Shown here piece after piece: positions 27,381-36,241 of a stretch of DNA of 64,000 nt. Under the pieces are notes generated by a model. It worked only from the letters and a program-made list of their open reading frames with translations. It searched no databases and was not told the DNA's origin. Each line of letters starts with the position of its first letter. The stretch's first letter is position 1. The stretch is from the NCBI GenBank assembly GCA_963719645.1, contig CAVRCT010000006.1:86465-150464 (forward strand), in the 5' to 3' direction. The stretch comes from CAVRCT01 sp963719645. GTDB lineage: Bacteria; Pseudomonadota; Gammaproteobacteria; DSM-16500. Both the position numbers and the translations under genes were made by a program.

Positions 27381-28178
27381 ATGCGTAATTTGATTAGTAT
27401 TTACCGTATTTTAGTTTTTTTGTTTTGTTCTCTTGCTTGCATGGCGTCTCACGCCGGTGCATGGGTGCAAAAAAAGGGGGAAGGTTTAAATATTTTTACA
27501 ATCGATCGATATATCAGTGATCAATATTGGACGTCAGGCGGACGTTTAATTGGCGGTTCGACGTATGCAAAAAATCAAGTTTCAAATTATACGGAATACG
27601 GTGCAACGGACAAGTTGACGCTGGGTGCTTATTTATCGGCATTGCAGACGCATACCGGTGCCAACGGAACGCGCGGCGGTTGGAATGATACGATGATTTT
27701 GGGACGTTATTTACTGTCGAGTTCTGATGAAAATGTGCTGTCTGTGCAACTTTCTATTGATAAATTGGGGCATGGCGCTGTGCTAGATGTTCCGCCTTCG
27801 AATAGTTCGGTGAATACGCAAGAGTCTCTTTTAGTGGGTACCAGTCGTGCATTTGGTTCAGCGTATTGGTTTGCGGATGCAGCGTTTAGTTTGATTCAGC
27901 GTTACAGTGCAGGGAATCAATTTCAACTTGATTTAGAAGCGGGTTACAAAATGAAACACGAACAGCTTTGGTTGATGCTACAAAATTATAATACGTTTAG
28001 TTTGGATCACATTAATTATCCGCAAGGCATGGGCTACAACTTAATTACAGTTGCTCCGAGTTTAGTTTACTGGGTGACTAAATCAATCGGTGTCCAAGCA
28101 GGAATCACGCAAGATATTTATGGCCAAAACGTTGGGAAAGGACGCTCGATGTTTGTGGCCAGTTGGTTGCGGTTTTAG
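27381..28178 (+). CDS. Outer-membrane beta-barrel protein
   Basis: 265 aa from ATG 27381 (GGAAGG just upstream; a TTG start 42 nt earlier is open). A signal peptide runs to about ASHAGAW. The mature part has alternating amphipathic strands rich in Tyr, Gly, Thr and Ser and ends in a C-terminal Phe (SWLRF), the classic barrel-assembly signal. No enzymatic motif is seen. It is divergent from the GspE_N-GT2 synthase, with about 110 nt between, and may act in polymer export or anchoring. Confidence 0.72.
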   Translation: MRNLISIYRILVFLFCSLACMASHAGAWVQKKGEGLNIFTIDRYISDQYWTSGGRLIGGSTYAKNQVSNYTEYGATDKLTLGAYLSALQTHTGANGTRGGWNDTMILGRYLLSSSDENVLSVQLSIDKLGHGAVLDVPPSNSSVNTQESLLVGTSRAFGSAYWFADAAFSLIQRYSAGNQFQLDLEAGYKMKHEQLWLMLQNYNTFSLDHINYPQGMGYNLITVAPSLVYWVTKSIGVQAGITQDIYGQNVGKGRSMFVASWLRF

Positions 28179-28180
28179 GC

Positions 28181-28597
28181 TTAAAGCAAAAATTCAGCCA
28201 AGGTTGTTGCAACTAATAAATTATCGACAACTTTAAAATTAGAATCAAAAGAGCATAGTTTGCAACCATGTTGTAACGCGGTTGCTGCAATCCATAAATC
28301 ATTGGTTGGAATGGGTTTGCCTTTTTTGCGTAGAGTAGAGTAGACCTTGGCATAGTAGGAAGCAGTTGTTTCATCAATTGGAAAAATTTTAATGCGTGGT
28401 GTGTTCAGAAAATTGTTTAATTCTTCCAGATTTTTGTCTGTTCTTGATCCGAGGGTGAATCCTGCAATCAATTCTCCTAATACAATTGTGCTGATGCCGA
28501 TAAGGTTAGCATGCTGCAAAATAGCCAGCACGTCTGGGTGTCCTTGTTTAAAAGCAGCATAGGCATTGGTATCCAGTAATAGTTGTTTCACTTCCAC
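28181..28597 (-). CDS. vapC: VapC-type PIN-domain ribonuclease toxin
   Basis: 138 aa PIN domain with the four acidic residues in place: Asp9 (LLDTN), Glu42 (LGELIAG), Asp100 (TNDLWIAA) and Asp118 (SFDSNF). It would cleave RNA using Mg. It overlaps the antitoxin gene by 10 nt and ends 2 nt from the convergent barrel gene. The FitB branch of the family is equally possible. Confidence 0.87.
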   Translation of the reverse strand: MEVKQLLLDTNAYAAFKQGHPDVLAILQHANLIGISTIVLGELIAGFTLGSRTDKNLEELNNFLNTPRIKIFPIDETTASYYAKVYSTLRKKGKPIPTNDLWIAATALQHGCKLCSFDSNFKVVDNLLVATTLAEFLL

Positions 28598-28848
28598 AAT
28601 TCCTTATCAATTTGTTCAAAATCAGCGATTGCATTCATAAAAGCTTTGGTTTGGTTCTTGTTCCATGTCCCAGCTAAAGCATCTAAATCATGAAAAATAA
28701 GATTTTCGCGTTCTCGGCTTAATCCGAGGCTCTTTTTAATTAAACTCAGAATGAGTGAATTGACGCTGATTTCTTGCTGAGCGGCTTCCTTTTTAAGGAT
28801 TTGCATTGTTGTTACATCAATGCCTCGTAAATGGATGTTGGTTGACAT
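28588..28848 (-). CDS. vapB: Ribbon-helix-helix antitoxin (FitA/VapB-like)
   Basis: 86 aa. The N-terminal RHH motif (NIHLRGIDVTTMQILKKEAA, then ISVNSLILSLIKKSLG) binds DNA. The C-terminal tail (LAGTWNKNQTKAFMNAI) is the kind that wraps the PIN toxin. It is followed by vapC with a 10-nt overlap. A strong palindrome lies 18-48 nt upstream. Naming as vapB rather than fitA is provisional. Confidence 0.82.
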   Translation of the reverse strand: MSTNIHLRGIDVTTMQILKKEAAQQEISVNSLILSLIKKSLGLSRERENLIFHDLDALAGTWNKNQTKAFMNAIADFEQIDKELWK

Positions 28849-28865
28849 GGGGTAATACCTCAGGG

Positions 28866-28896
28866 TGATATCATTACGATACTTATAATGATATCA
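28866..28896. promoter_or_regulatory. Palindromic operator of the vapBC-type module
   Basis: TGATATCATTA (28866-28876) and TAATGATATCA (28886-28896) form perfect 11-bp arms around 9 nt, just upstream of the antitoxin ATG. RHH antitoxins bind such inverted repeats to repress their own operon. Confidence 0.65.
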
Positions 28897-28930
28897 TTTG
28901 AGCAGGGTGCTTGCAAGTTTTAATAATGGT

Positions 28931-30067
28931 TTAAATCAGAATTTTTTGATAAATTTTAACGGTTTCATCCGCGCATTTTTTCCAACTAAATTGTTTTGCT
29001 CGCTCATAGCCTTTTTGCACATACTCACGGCAAAGCGTTTCATCGGTGAGGAGTGTTTGCATGGCGGTGGTCATCTCGTCACAGCTATAGGGATCTACCA
29101 AACACGCTGCATCCGCTGCAACTTCCGGCATGGCCGTAATGTTAGACGTTATTACAGGAACACGTGACGCAAAGGCTTGCAAAATGGTTAGACCAAACCC
29201 TTCATGTAACGAAGGATGCAAATATAATCGGGTTGCTTGAAACAGGCCGCGAACGTCTTCATCAGGAAGATAGTGTAGCCAATATCCCGCTTTTTGTTCG
29301 AGCAAGGTGTGAATGGCAGCGAGACTTTCTTCGGTGTTCCAGCCTGCTTTACCGACAATGACGAGAGGATACTGTTGTTTGATATCAGCCGGTAGTTTTA
29401 AATACGCTTGGACGATGTTAGGAATATTTTTTTTCGGTTGTAATGTTCCGACGACTAGCAAAAAATTTTCTGGGATGCCTAATTTGGTGATGACACTTTT
29501 TTGTTGCACATCGGGGACTGACTCAAACCACCAATCGGTAATGCCATTGTGGACGACGCTGATTTTTTCTTCTTTAATTCCCCAGAATTCAACGGTTTCT
29601 TTCAGCATGCTTTGTGAAATGGTAATGACGTGATCCGCCCAACGCAGACTTTTTACTCGGATTGAATTTTTCAAATGGCGAAAGCGCGAAGCGTACCATT
29701 GTGGATGCGTTAAGATTAATCCATCGTGCAAGGTGGCGATGACCGGTGTCTTTTTTAATTTTGGCACTAAGTGGTCGGTGGCGTGGAAAATATCAATTTG
29801 TTTTTCAAGATGTGAGTAGCAGGGGAATGCTCGGGGTGTTGCGAGGGAAATGGCTGTGTGTGCCATGTAGGGTAACGTTAACATTTGCCCATGGGCGATA
29901 CCTGATTGTGCTCGGCACTTTTTCATTGGTGGAAATGAAAATGGCAATACTGTTTGCTGTGCGTGATTTAATTCGTGTAATAAATGCTTGGTGTAAAAGC
30001 CGACACCATCGATTTGTCCTTTAGAGACGATGGGTTCGATCATGGTGCAGCCTAAGCCTATGCGCAT
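28931..30067 (-). CDS. Family 4 glycosyltransferase
   Basis: 378 aa GT-B enzyme. The N-terminal IDGVGFYTKHLL is followed by ATLHDGLILTHP, a linker, then VVGTLQPKKNIPN and the C-terminal donor site HEGFGLTILQAF. In most GT4 enzymes that last motif is E-x7-E; here the second Glu is Gln. PVITSNITAMPEV follows as expected. The enzyme likely transfers a hexose (mannose-type donors are common) during O-chain or EPS assembly in the cytoplasm. It is separated from the next GT4 gene by a repeat array. Confidence 0.82.
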   Translation of the reverse strand: MRIGLGCTMIEPIVSKGQIDGVGFYTKHLLHELNHAQQTVLPFSFPPMKKCRAQSGIAHGQMLTLPYMAHTAISLATPRAFPCYSHLEKQIDIFHATDHLVPKLKKTPVIATLHDGLILTHPQWYASRFRHLKNSIRVKSLRWADHVITISQSMLKETVEFWGIKEEKISVVHNGITDWWFESVPDVQQKSVITKLGIPENFLLVVGTLQPKKNIPNIVQAYLKLPADIKQQYPLVIVGKAGWNTEESLAAIHTLLEQKAGYWLHYLPDEDVRGLFQATRLYLHPSLHEGFGLTILQAFASRVPVITSNITAMPEVAADAACLVDPYSCDEMTTAMQTLLTDETLCREYVQKGYERAKQFSWKKCADETVKIYQKILI

Positions 30068-30109
30068 AAAAATCCTGTTGATAGTGAGTTGTAGAGCTGA
30101 ATGATACTT

Positions 30110-30323
30110 GCTTAAGAAAGAGCTGTCATCCTGAGCGCTTAAGAAAGAGCTGTCATCCTGAGCGCTTAAGAAAGGACTGTCATCCTGAGCGCTTTTCGCT
30201 CCGAAGGATCTCCCTATATAGTAGAGAGATGCTTAAGAAAGATCTTTAGCTAAACATCAGAAATTTGCGGGAGATCCTTCGGAGCGAAAAGCACTCAGGA
30301 TGACAGCCCTTTCTTAAGCACTC
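30110..30323. repeat. Family A repeat array, copy 4
   Basis: Three short direct units of CTTAAGAAAGAGCTGTCATC + CTGAGCG open the array. The full GCGC-TTTTC-GCTC hairpin unit and an inverted closing unit with CGGAGCGAAAAGCACTCAGG end it. It fills the gap between the two GT4 genes, both on the minus strand. Confidence 0.75.
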
Positions 30324-30341
30324 ACAATGACAGATCTTTCT

Positions 30342-31460
30342 TTAGCGAGTACTATTCGGTTGTAACACAGCCCGTTTAAACTCTTCTCTAAACCGCTCCA
30401 CCGAAAACCGCTGAGTATTCTCAACAAAATTCGTCAGCAAAAACGCCCGCTCATTTTTTTCTAATGTATTAACTGCTTCAACAACCGCAGCAGTCGTTTG
30501 TTCCGCAAAAAATACTCCCGTCGGTTTCGCATGATCCAAACCGCGTACTGTTTCTAATGCGCCGCCTTTGCCAAATGCAATCACAGGTGTGCCACACGCT
30601 TGTGCTTCAAGAGGAATAATACCGAAGTCTTCCTCAGCCGCAAATAGAAATCCTCGTGCGCGTTGCATGTAATCCACTAAAACGCTTGCGGGTTGAAACC
30701 CAAGTAACGTCACATTTTTGCCTGCTTTCGCGGCAATTTTTTTCATCTCAGGGCCATCACCAATGACAATTAATTGTTTATCCGGCAGGTGACGAAACGC
30801 CTCTACAATTAAATCTATTTTTTTGTAAGGGACTAACCGAGATGCCGTCAGATAAAAATCATCTTTGCGTGTGCCCGGTTGGAATTGCTGCAAATCCACC
30901 GGCGGATAAATCACTTCCGCTTCACGTCGATACGCTTTCCAAATGCGTTTCGCAATATAATTTGAATTTGCGACAAAATGATCGACTTGATGCGCTGTAC
31001 GTTGATCCCATAACCGAATTTTATGTAAGAAATATTTTGCTAACCAGCCTTTCACGCCACGATTCAAACCAGTTTCTTGTAAATATTGATGCTGCATATC
31101 CCAGGCATAACGAATCGGTGTATGCACATAGCTGATGTGTATTTGATGGGGCCCGGTAATAATTCCTTTCGCAACAGCATGCGAACTTGAAATCACTAAA
31201 TCATAGCCAGTCACATCCAATTGCTCGATTGCAAGCGGCATCAAAGGCAAATACTGACGGTAATGTTTTTTTGCCAAAGGCAAATGCTGAATAAACGTCG
31301 TCGCCACTTTTTTGTTTTGCAAAAAAGCGCGCTCACTCTCAGGCAGGAAATCAACGACCGCAAATAAATCCGCGCTCGGATAGCAATGAATGATTTCCGC
31401 TAAAACACGTTCAGCACCCGCATAAACAGTTAACCAATCACAAACGATCGCAATTTTCAT
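30342..31460 (-). CDS. Family 4 glycosyltransferase, WbaZ/WbdB-like
   Basis: 372 aa. It begins MKIAIVCDWL with AGAERVL, has YVHTPIRYAWD and SNYIAKRIWK, then TASRLVPYKKIDLI. The donor-site motif is EEDFGIIPLEAQACGTP with both Glu residues present. These are the marks of mannosyltransferases in O-antigen clusters that use GDP-mannose. Its start overlaps the end of manC by 4 nt, which supports GDP-mannose as donor. Confidence 0.85.
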   Translation of the reverse strand: MKIAIVCDWLTVYAGAERVLAEIIHCYPSADLFAVVDFLPESERAFLQNKKVATTFIQHLPLAKKHYRQYLPLMPLAIEQLDVTGYDLVISSSHAVAKGIITGPHQIHISYVHTPIRYAWDMQHQYLQETGLNRGVKGWLAKYFLHKIRLWDQRTAHQVDHFVANSNYIAKRIWKAYRREAEVIYPPVDLQQFQPGTRKDDFYLTASRLVPYKKIDLIVEAFRHLPDKQLIVIGDGPEMKKIAAKAGKNVTLLGFQPASVLVDYMQRARGFLFAAEEDFGIIPLEAQACGTPVIAFGKGGALETVRGLDHAKPTGVFFAEQTTAAVVEAVNTLEKNERAFLLTNFVENTQRFSVERFREEFKRAVLQPNSTR

Positions 31461-32926
31461 GAGAGATGCTCGGTCATGGGAGGTGTGTCCGTTGATTGAT
31501 GACGTCCATACTTATCTTCAAAACGAATAATGTCATCTTCGCCAAGGTAATCACCTGTTTGCACTTCAATCAGAACAAGATCCAAAAGACCCGGATTCTC
31601 TAATCGGTGTTTATTGCCCTTCGGGATAAACGTAGATTCATTTGTGTTGAGAATTAATTCTTGCTCACCATTAATCACTTTCGCTTGACCACTGACCACA
31701 ACCCAATGTTCACTGCGATGGTGATGCATTTGTAAGGAAAGTGATGCGCCGGGTTTCACAACGATGCGTTTAATTTTATAATTCGAGCTTTCTTCTAACA
31801 CGGTGAAAGTACCCCAAGGACGCATCGCGGTGCGATGTGTTTTATAACTCTCATGCGCTTTCTTTTTTAATTCCTGCACAATCTGCTTCACATCTTGGGT
31901 GTGATGGCGACTGGCAACGAGCAACGCATCCGGTGTGTCGACAATGACTAAATTTTCCGTACCCACCGTCGCAATCATGCGATCACTGCCATAAATAAAA
32001 GTATTTTCGGAATCCACCATTAAACCATTGCCCATATTAATATTGCCATGTGAGTCTGCAGCAAATAATTCGATGATTCGATCCCATGAGCCAATATCAT
32101 TCCATTGAAAGCGACTGGGCACGACCATGATGTCGGTTGATTTTTCTAACAGTGCATAATCGATGGAAATATCAGGTAATTCTGCGAAAGTGGTGGCGTC
32201 TAATTCTGTAATGAGAGCAGTGTTAAATTGATTGGTTTGCGTCACCGACCAGCATTGCATAGCTTGTTGCCATAATTCGGGTGTGTGCAATTGATATTGA
32301 TCAAGAATCACGCCAGCTTTAAAACAAAAAATGCCAGCGTTCCAAAAATAATTTCCGGCGGCCACATATTTTTTTGCATTTTCGTGATCCGGTTTTTCAA
32401 CAAAGCGTTTGACTGGGAAATTTCCCTGCGCATCGGGTTTGATCGCGCATTCAATATAACCGAATGCTGTTTCAGCTTCCGTTGGAATAATGCCGAAGGT
32501 GACTAAGTGATTTTCAAGCGCTAATTTTTTTGCTTGCTCAACTGTTTCGGCAAAGAGAGTCGGTGTCTCAATTAAATGATCTGCTGGCATGATCAATAAG
32601 ACGGCATCACGGCCATGCGTTTCAGCAACTTTTAAAGCGGCTAATAATATAGCGGGTGCGGTATTTCGGCCAAAAGGTTCCAGTAAAAACGTGGATAAAA
32701 AGGATTGGTTTAAGTTTTGGTATTCTTCTTTTGTTTTGTAAGCATATTCACGATTGGTAATCGTTAAAATTTCTTGCACATTGTTGAGTGCAGAGGCGCG
32801 CAGATAGGTTTTTTGTAGCAAGCTTTGGCCATCGGATAATTTAATAAACGGCTTAGGATGTGATTCACGCGAAACGGGCCAAAGTCTTGTTCCTGCACCA
32901 CCGGAGAGAATGACGGGTATCATCAT
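31457..32926 (-). CDS. manC: Bifunctional mannose-1-phosphate guanylyltransferase / mannose-6-phosphate isomerase
   Basis: 489 aa, the full type II PMI-GMP length. The nucleotidyltransferase part has LSGGAGTRLWPVSRE, a KPF lysine, FVEKPD and NAGIFCFK. The C-terminal cupin isomerase part has RPWGTF, LQMHHHRSEHWVVVSG and FIPKGNKHRLENPG. It makes GDP-mannose from mannose-1-phosphate and can supply mannose-6-phosphate from fructose-6-phosphate. It is the upstream gene of the manC-GT4 pair and divergent from the initiating transferase. Confidence 0.93.
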   Translation of the reverse strand: MMIPVILSGGAGTRLWPVSRESHPKPFIKLSDGQSLLQKTYLRASALNNVQEILTITNREYAYKTKEEYQNLNQSFLSTFLLEPFGRNTAPAILLAALKVAETHGRDAVLLIMPADHLIETPTLFAETVEQAKKLALENHLVTFGIIPTEAETAFGYIECAIKPDAQGNFPVKRFVEKPDHENAKKYVAAGNYFWNAGIFCFKAGVILDQYQLHTPELWQQAMQCWSVTQTNQFNTALITELDATTFAELPDISIDYALLEKSTDIMVVPSRFQWNDIGSWDRIIELFAADSHGNINMGNGLMVDSENTFIYGSDRMIATVGTENLVIVDTPDALLVASRHHTQDVKQIVQELKKKAHESYKTHRTAMRPWGTFTVLEESSNYKIKRIVVKPGASLSLQMHHHRSEHWVVVSGQAKVINGEQELILNTNESTFIPKGNKHRLENPGLLDLVLIEVQTGDYLGEDDIIRFEDKYGRHQSTDTPPMTEHLS

Positions 32927-32994
32927 AATAGTTCCTAAGAGTTAAATTTGTGGGTAAAATAAACGGGGTCAAGAATAACATAAAACGGATCAAT

Positions 32995-34410
32995 ATGCTG
33001 CCTCGAGGTTTACTCAAAGAACACTCCCAATCGTTAACCTTTATGATTCGAATGGTCGATGTATTAGCCATTGTGGTGGCGGGGTTTTTTGCTTTTTATA
33101 ATCGGTTTGGCAATGTCTCTTTCCCATTGCGCTATAGTTTAGCGCTAGCCATTGGTGCGGGTTCAGCCTTTGTTTTGCTGGCTTTTTTTGGGATTTATGA
33201 ATCGATTCGTGCGCAAGGGTTTTGGCAACATTTGCGGCGGCTTATCCAAGCGGTGCTCACTTTATTTATTTTTCTAGCGGGACTCGCGTTTTTGACCAAG
33301 ACGGGTGAAACGTTTTCACGCGGCTGGTTTTTGTTGTGGGGTGGTTTTGCGCTTGTCCTACTGGTTCTCTTTCGTACCAGTCTCATGATGCTTCTGCGTT
33401 TTATGCGTCAAAAAGGCTGGAATGAACGGCGAGTGGTGATTATCGGAGCAGGTTCTCTCGGTGTGCAATTGGCGGAAGCGATGCAACATGCCGTGTGGAC
33501 GGGGTATAAAATTCCGGTGATATTTGATGATACCTTGCAAGATAAACAGACGACGATTCATGGCATTCCTGTTCAGCAAACCCCCGACAATTTAGCGGAA
33601 TATTTGCAGCAATCGCCGCACACGATTGATGAAATTTGGTTGGCATTGCCATTGCGCGCAGAAGAACGCGTGAAAGAAATTCTCTATCAATTGCGGCATC
33701 ATACGTTAGCGATTCGGTTAGTCTTGGATGTTTTTGGGTTTGGTTTATTTAAGCATTCGGTGACGGACATGGATGGTTTTCCCATGTTGAATTTGAATGC
33801 GTCACCGATGGTCGGTATGAATCGTATGATTAAAGCGATTGAAGATCGCGTCTTGGCGTCGCTGATTTTAATATTGATTAGTCCTGTGCTGTTGTTGATT
33901 GCACTGTCCGTCAAGCTATCCTCTCCGGGCCCGATTTTTTTTCGTCAAGTAAGACACGGCTGGGACGGTCGGTTGATTGAAATTTATAAATTTCGCACGA
34001 TGCAGCTGCATGAAGAACACGTGGGGAAGATTACGCAAGCGACGGCGAATGATGCGCGTGTGACGCGATTAGGCCGTTTTTTACGTAAAACCAGTTTGGA
34101 TGAATTGCCACAGTTTATCAATGTCATGCAAGGTCGGATGTCGATTGTGGGGCCAAGACCACACGCAATTGCGCACAATGAATTTTATAAAGAGTCTATT
34201 GATGCTTATATGCAACGGCATAAAGTGAAACCTGGGATTACCGGTTGGGCGCAAGTGAATGGTTGGCGCGGTGAAACAGAAACACTCGATAAAATGCAAA
34301 AACGCGTGGATTATGATTTATATTACATTGAAAACTGGTCACTTTGGTTTGATTTAAAAATCATTTTTTTGACGTTTTTTCATGGATTTATGAATAAAAA
34401 TGCTTATTAA
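32995..34410 (+). CDS. Undecaprenyl-phosphate sugar-phosphotransferase, WcaJ-type
   Basis: 471 aa from ATG 32995 (a GTG at 32950 is open). Four N-terminal helices and a CoA-binding-like Rossmann domain (VVIIGAGSLGVQLAEA) precede the PF02397 catalytic domain. That domain has a membrane-entering helix, KFRTM, RLGRFLRKTSLDELPQ, GPRPHA and KPGITGWAQVNG. The enzyme transfers a hexose-1-phosphate, often glucose, to undecaprenyl phosphate, the first step in building a polymer repeat unit. Divergent from manC with about 70 nt between. Confidence 0.88.
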   Translation: MLPRGLLKEHSQSLTFMIRMVDVLAIVVAGFFAFYNRFGNVSFPLRYSLALAIGAGSAFVLLAFFGIYESIRAQGFWQHLRRLIQAVLTLFIFLAGLAFLTKTGETFSRGWFLLWGGFALVLLVLFRTSLMMLLRFMRQKGWNERRVVIIGAGSLGVQLAEAMQHAVWTGYKIPVIFDDTLQDKQTTIHGIPVQQTPDNLAEYLQQSPHTIDEIWLALPLRAEERVKEILYQLRHHTLAIRLVLDVFGFGLFKHSVTDMDGFPMLNLNASPMVGMNRMIKAIEDRVLASLILILISPVLLLIALSVKLSSPGPIFFRQVRHGWDGRLIEIYKFRTMQLHEEHVGKITQATANDARVTRLGRFLRKTSLDELPQFINVMQGRMSIVGPRPHAIAHNEFYKESIDAYMQRHKVKPGITGWAQVNGWRGETETLDKMQKRVDYDLYYIENWSLWFDLKIIFLTFFHGFMNKNAY

Positions 34411-34620
34411 GTATTTGTTAATAGTGTCAGGGTGAAAAAAGAAAAGCAGAGCAAATGCAGAGGGAGAGCTCTAATCTAGATTATTCGAGTTATTCAGCAC
34501 ATCCCGCAAAGAGAGCTCGGTTTGGATAATTTCTTAGTGGATGTTAAACATTTCGAACTAAAGATACACTATTCCATAAAAACTCAGTAAAATATCGTTT
34601 TCCTAAAACAGCCATACAAC

Positions 34621-35736
34621 ATGAACACTGATTTTAATCAAACCGAACTCTCTCAATATGCACGGCATTTTACACTCCCCGAAATAGGTGCCGAAGGACA
34701 ATTGCGTTTGAAAAACGCACGGGTTTTAGTAGTCGGTGCAGGCGGATTAGGTTCCTCTTGCTTGTTGTATCTTGCAGCTGCCGGTGTCGGTACGATTGGC
34801 ATTGTGGATCATGATCAAATAGAGCTTTCTAATTTACAACGGCAAATTCTATATTCCCATACCGATGTCGGCATTAAAAAAGCGCTTGCCGCCAAGCAAC
34901 GCTTAGCCACATTAAACCCATCGATTCAAATCAATGTACATGATCACGCATTAACGCATGAGAATGCATTGCAACTCATCCAACACTACGATGTCGTAGT
35001 GGATGGCAGCGATAATTTTGCGACGCGATATATCGTCAATGATGCTTGTTTTCATTTACAGAAACCGAATGTGCACGCCAGTGTGTTGCGGTTTGAAGGG
35101 CAGTGTACGGTATTCACGGCGGGAGAAGAGATAGCCTGTTATCGGTGCTTATTCGATGAACCACCTGCGCCCCATCTCATTCCATCTTGTCGTGAAGCCG
35201 GTGTGTTAGGTGTATTGCCTGGTATTCTCGGTACGATCCAGGCGACAGAAGTAATGAAGCTTATCATTGGCATTGGCTCATTACTGACGAATCGCGTGTT
35301 GATGTTGAATGCATTGGATATGCGTTTTCGCGAAATGGCGATTCAGAAAAATCCGGATTGCAGATTGTGTCAACACCAACAACCTTATGCGACATTGCCG
35401 CATCATCACTCCGTTGTTTGCGAACCCGTTGTTGATCAGATGACTGTCCAAGAATTAAAAAAGAATTGGTCGAATTATTTTTTATTGGATGTGCGTGAAC
35501 CGTTCGAATATCAAATTTGTCATTTAGGGGGTCAGCTTATTCCCTTGCAGACGCTATCCAGTCGGCTTTCAGAATTGGATAAAAACCAGCATATCGTCGT
35601 GCATTGTCGAAGTGGAATGCGCAGCCAGCAAGCGGTTGAATTATTGCGCCAGCATGGGTTTCCTCGCGTGAGTAATTTAGCGGGCGGCATTTTGGCGTGG
35701 ATCAATGAAATTGATTCGACGATGGTGCGGTATTAG
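34621..35736 (+). CDS. moeB: MoeB/ThiF-family adenylyltransferase with rhodanese domain
   Basis: 371 aa. The E1-like domain has the ATP motif VVGAGGLGSSCLLYLAAAGV, DxDxIELSNLQRQ, VDGSDNFATRY and zinc cysteines CYRC and CRLC. A C-terminal rhodanese domain has LLDVREPFEY and the active Cys in HCRSGMRSQQ. Such fusions (MoeZ/MOCS3 type) adenylate and sulfurate sulfur-carrier proteins for molybdopterin, thiamine or tRNA thiolation. It does not look related to the polysaccharide genes. The REP array begins at its stop codon. Confidence 0.88.
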   Translation: MNTDFNQTELSQYARHFTLPEIGAEGQLRLKNARVLVVGAGGLGSSCLLYLAAAGVGTIGIVDHDQIELSNLQRQILYSHTDVGIKKALAAKQRLATLNPSIQINVHDHALTHENALQLIQHYDVVVDGSDNFATRYIVNDACFHLQKPNVHASVLRFEGQCTVFTAGEEIACYRCLFDEPPAPHLIPSCREAGVLGVLPGILGTIQATEVMKLIIGIGSLLTNRVLMLNALDMRFREMAIQKNPDCRLCQHQQPYATLPHHHSVVCEPVVDQMTVQELKKNWSNYFLLDVREPFEYQICHLGGQLIPLQTLSSRLSELDKNQHIVVHCRSGMRSQQAVELLRQHGFPRVSNLAGGILAWINEIDSTMVRY

Positions 35737-36219
35737 GTTTTTGGTGGATTACGACGCAAAGGGCGCGTCTAATCCACCCTACAATTTTATTAACGAGCTT
35801 GGGTTTTTGTGGTTTTTGGTGGATTACGACGCGAAGGGCGCGTCTAATCCACCCTACAACTTTATTAACGAGCTTGGGTTTTTGTGGTTTTTGGTGGATT
35901 ACGACGCGAAGGGCGCGTCTAATCCACCCTACAACTTTATTAACGAGCTTGGGTTTTTGTGGTTTTTGGTGGATTACGACGCAAAGGGCGCGTCTAATCC
36001 ACCCTACAACTTTATTAACGAGCTTGGGTTTTTGTGGTTTTTGGTGGATTACGACGCAAAGGGCGCGTCTAATCCACCCTACAATTTTATTAACGAGCTT
36101 GGGTTTTTGTGGTTTTTGGTGGATTACGACGCGAAGGGCGCGTCTAATCCACTCTACAATTTTATTAACGAGCTTGGGTTTTTGTAGGGTGGATTAGGCG
36201 CCTTTTGCCGTAATCCACC
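35736..36219. repeat. Tandem REP array left of the RAYT gene
   Basis: Six direct 75-bp units start at 35736, 35811, 35886, 35961, 36036 and 36111. Each has a REP palindrome (GGTGGATTACGACGC ... GCGTCTAATCCACC) and a linker ACAA(C/T)TTTATTAACGAGC. A seventh, inverted REP (36186-36219) closes it. The exact 75-nt period keeps a frame open by chance (25-aa repeats), which is not a gene. Confidence 0.9.
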
Positions 36220-36241
36220 AGAGAGAAACTTTCGTTCTGCT

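Noticed and set aside
35705..36187. Two overlapping open frames with perfect 25-aa repeats
   Set aside because: They arise because the REP array has an exact 75-nt period, which keeps frames open. The first overlaps the moeB end and neither has a ribosome binding site.
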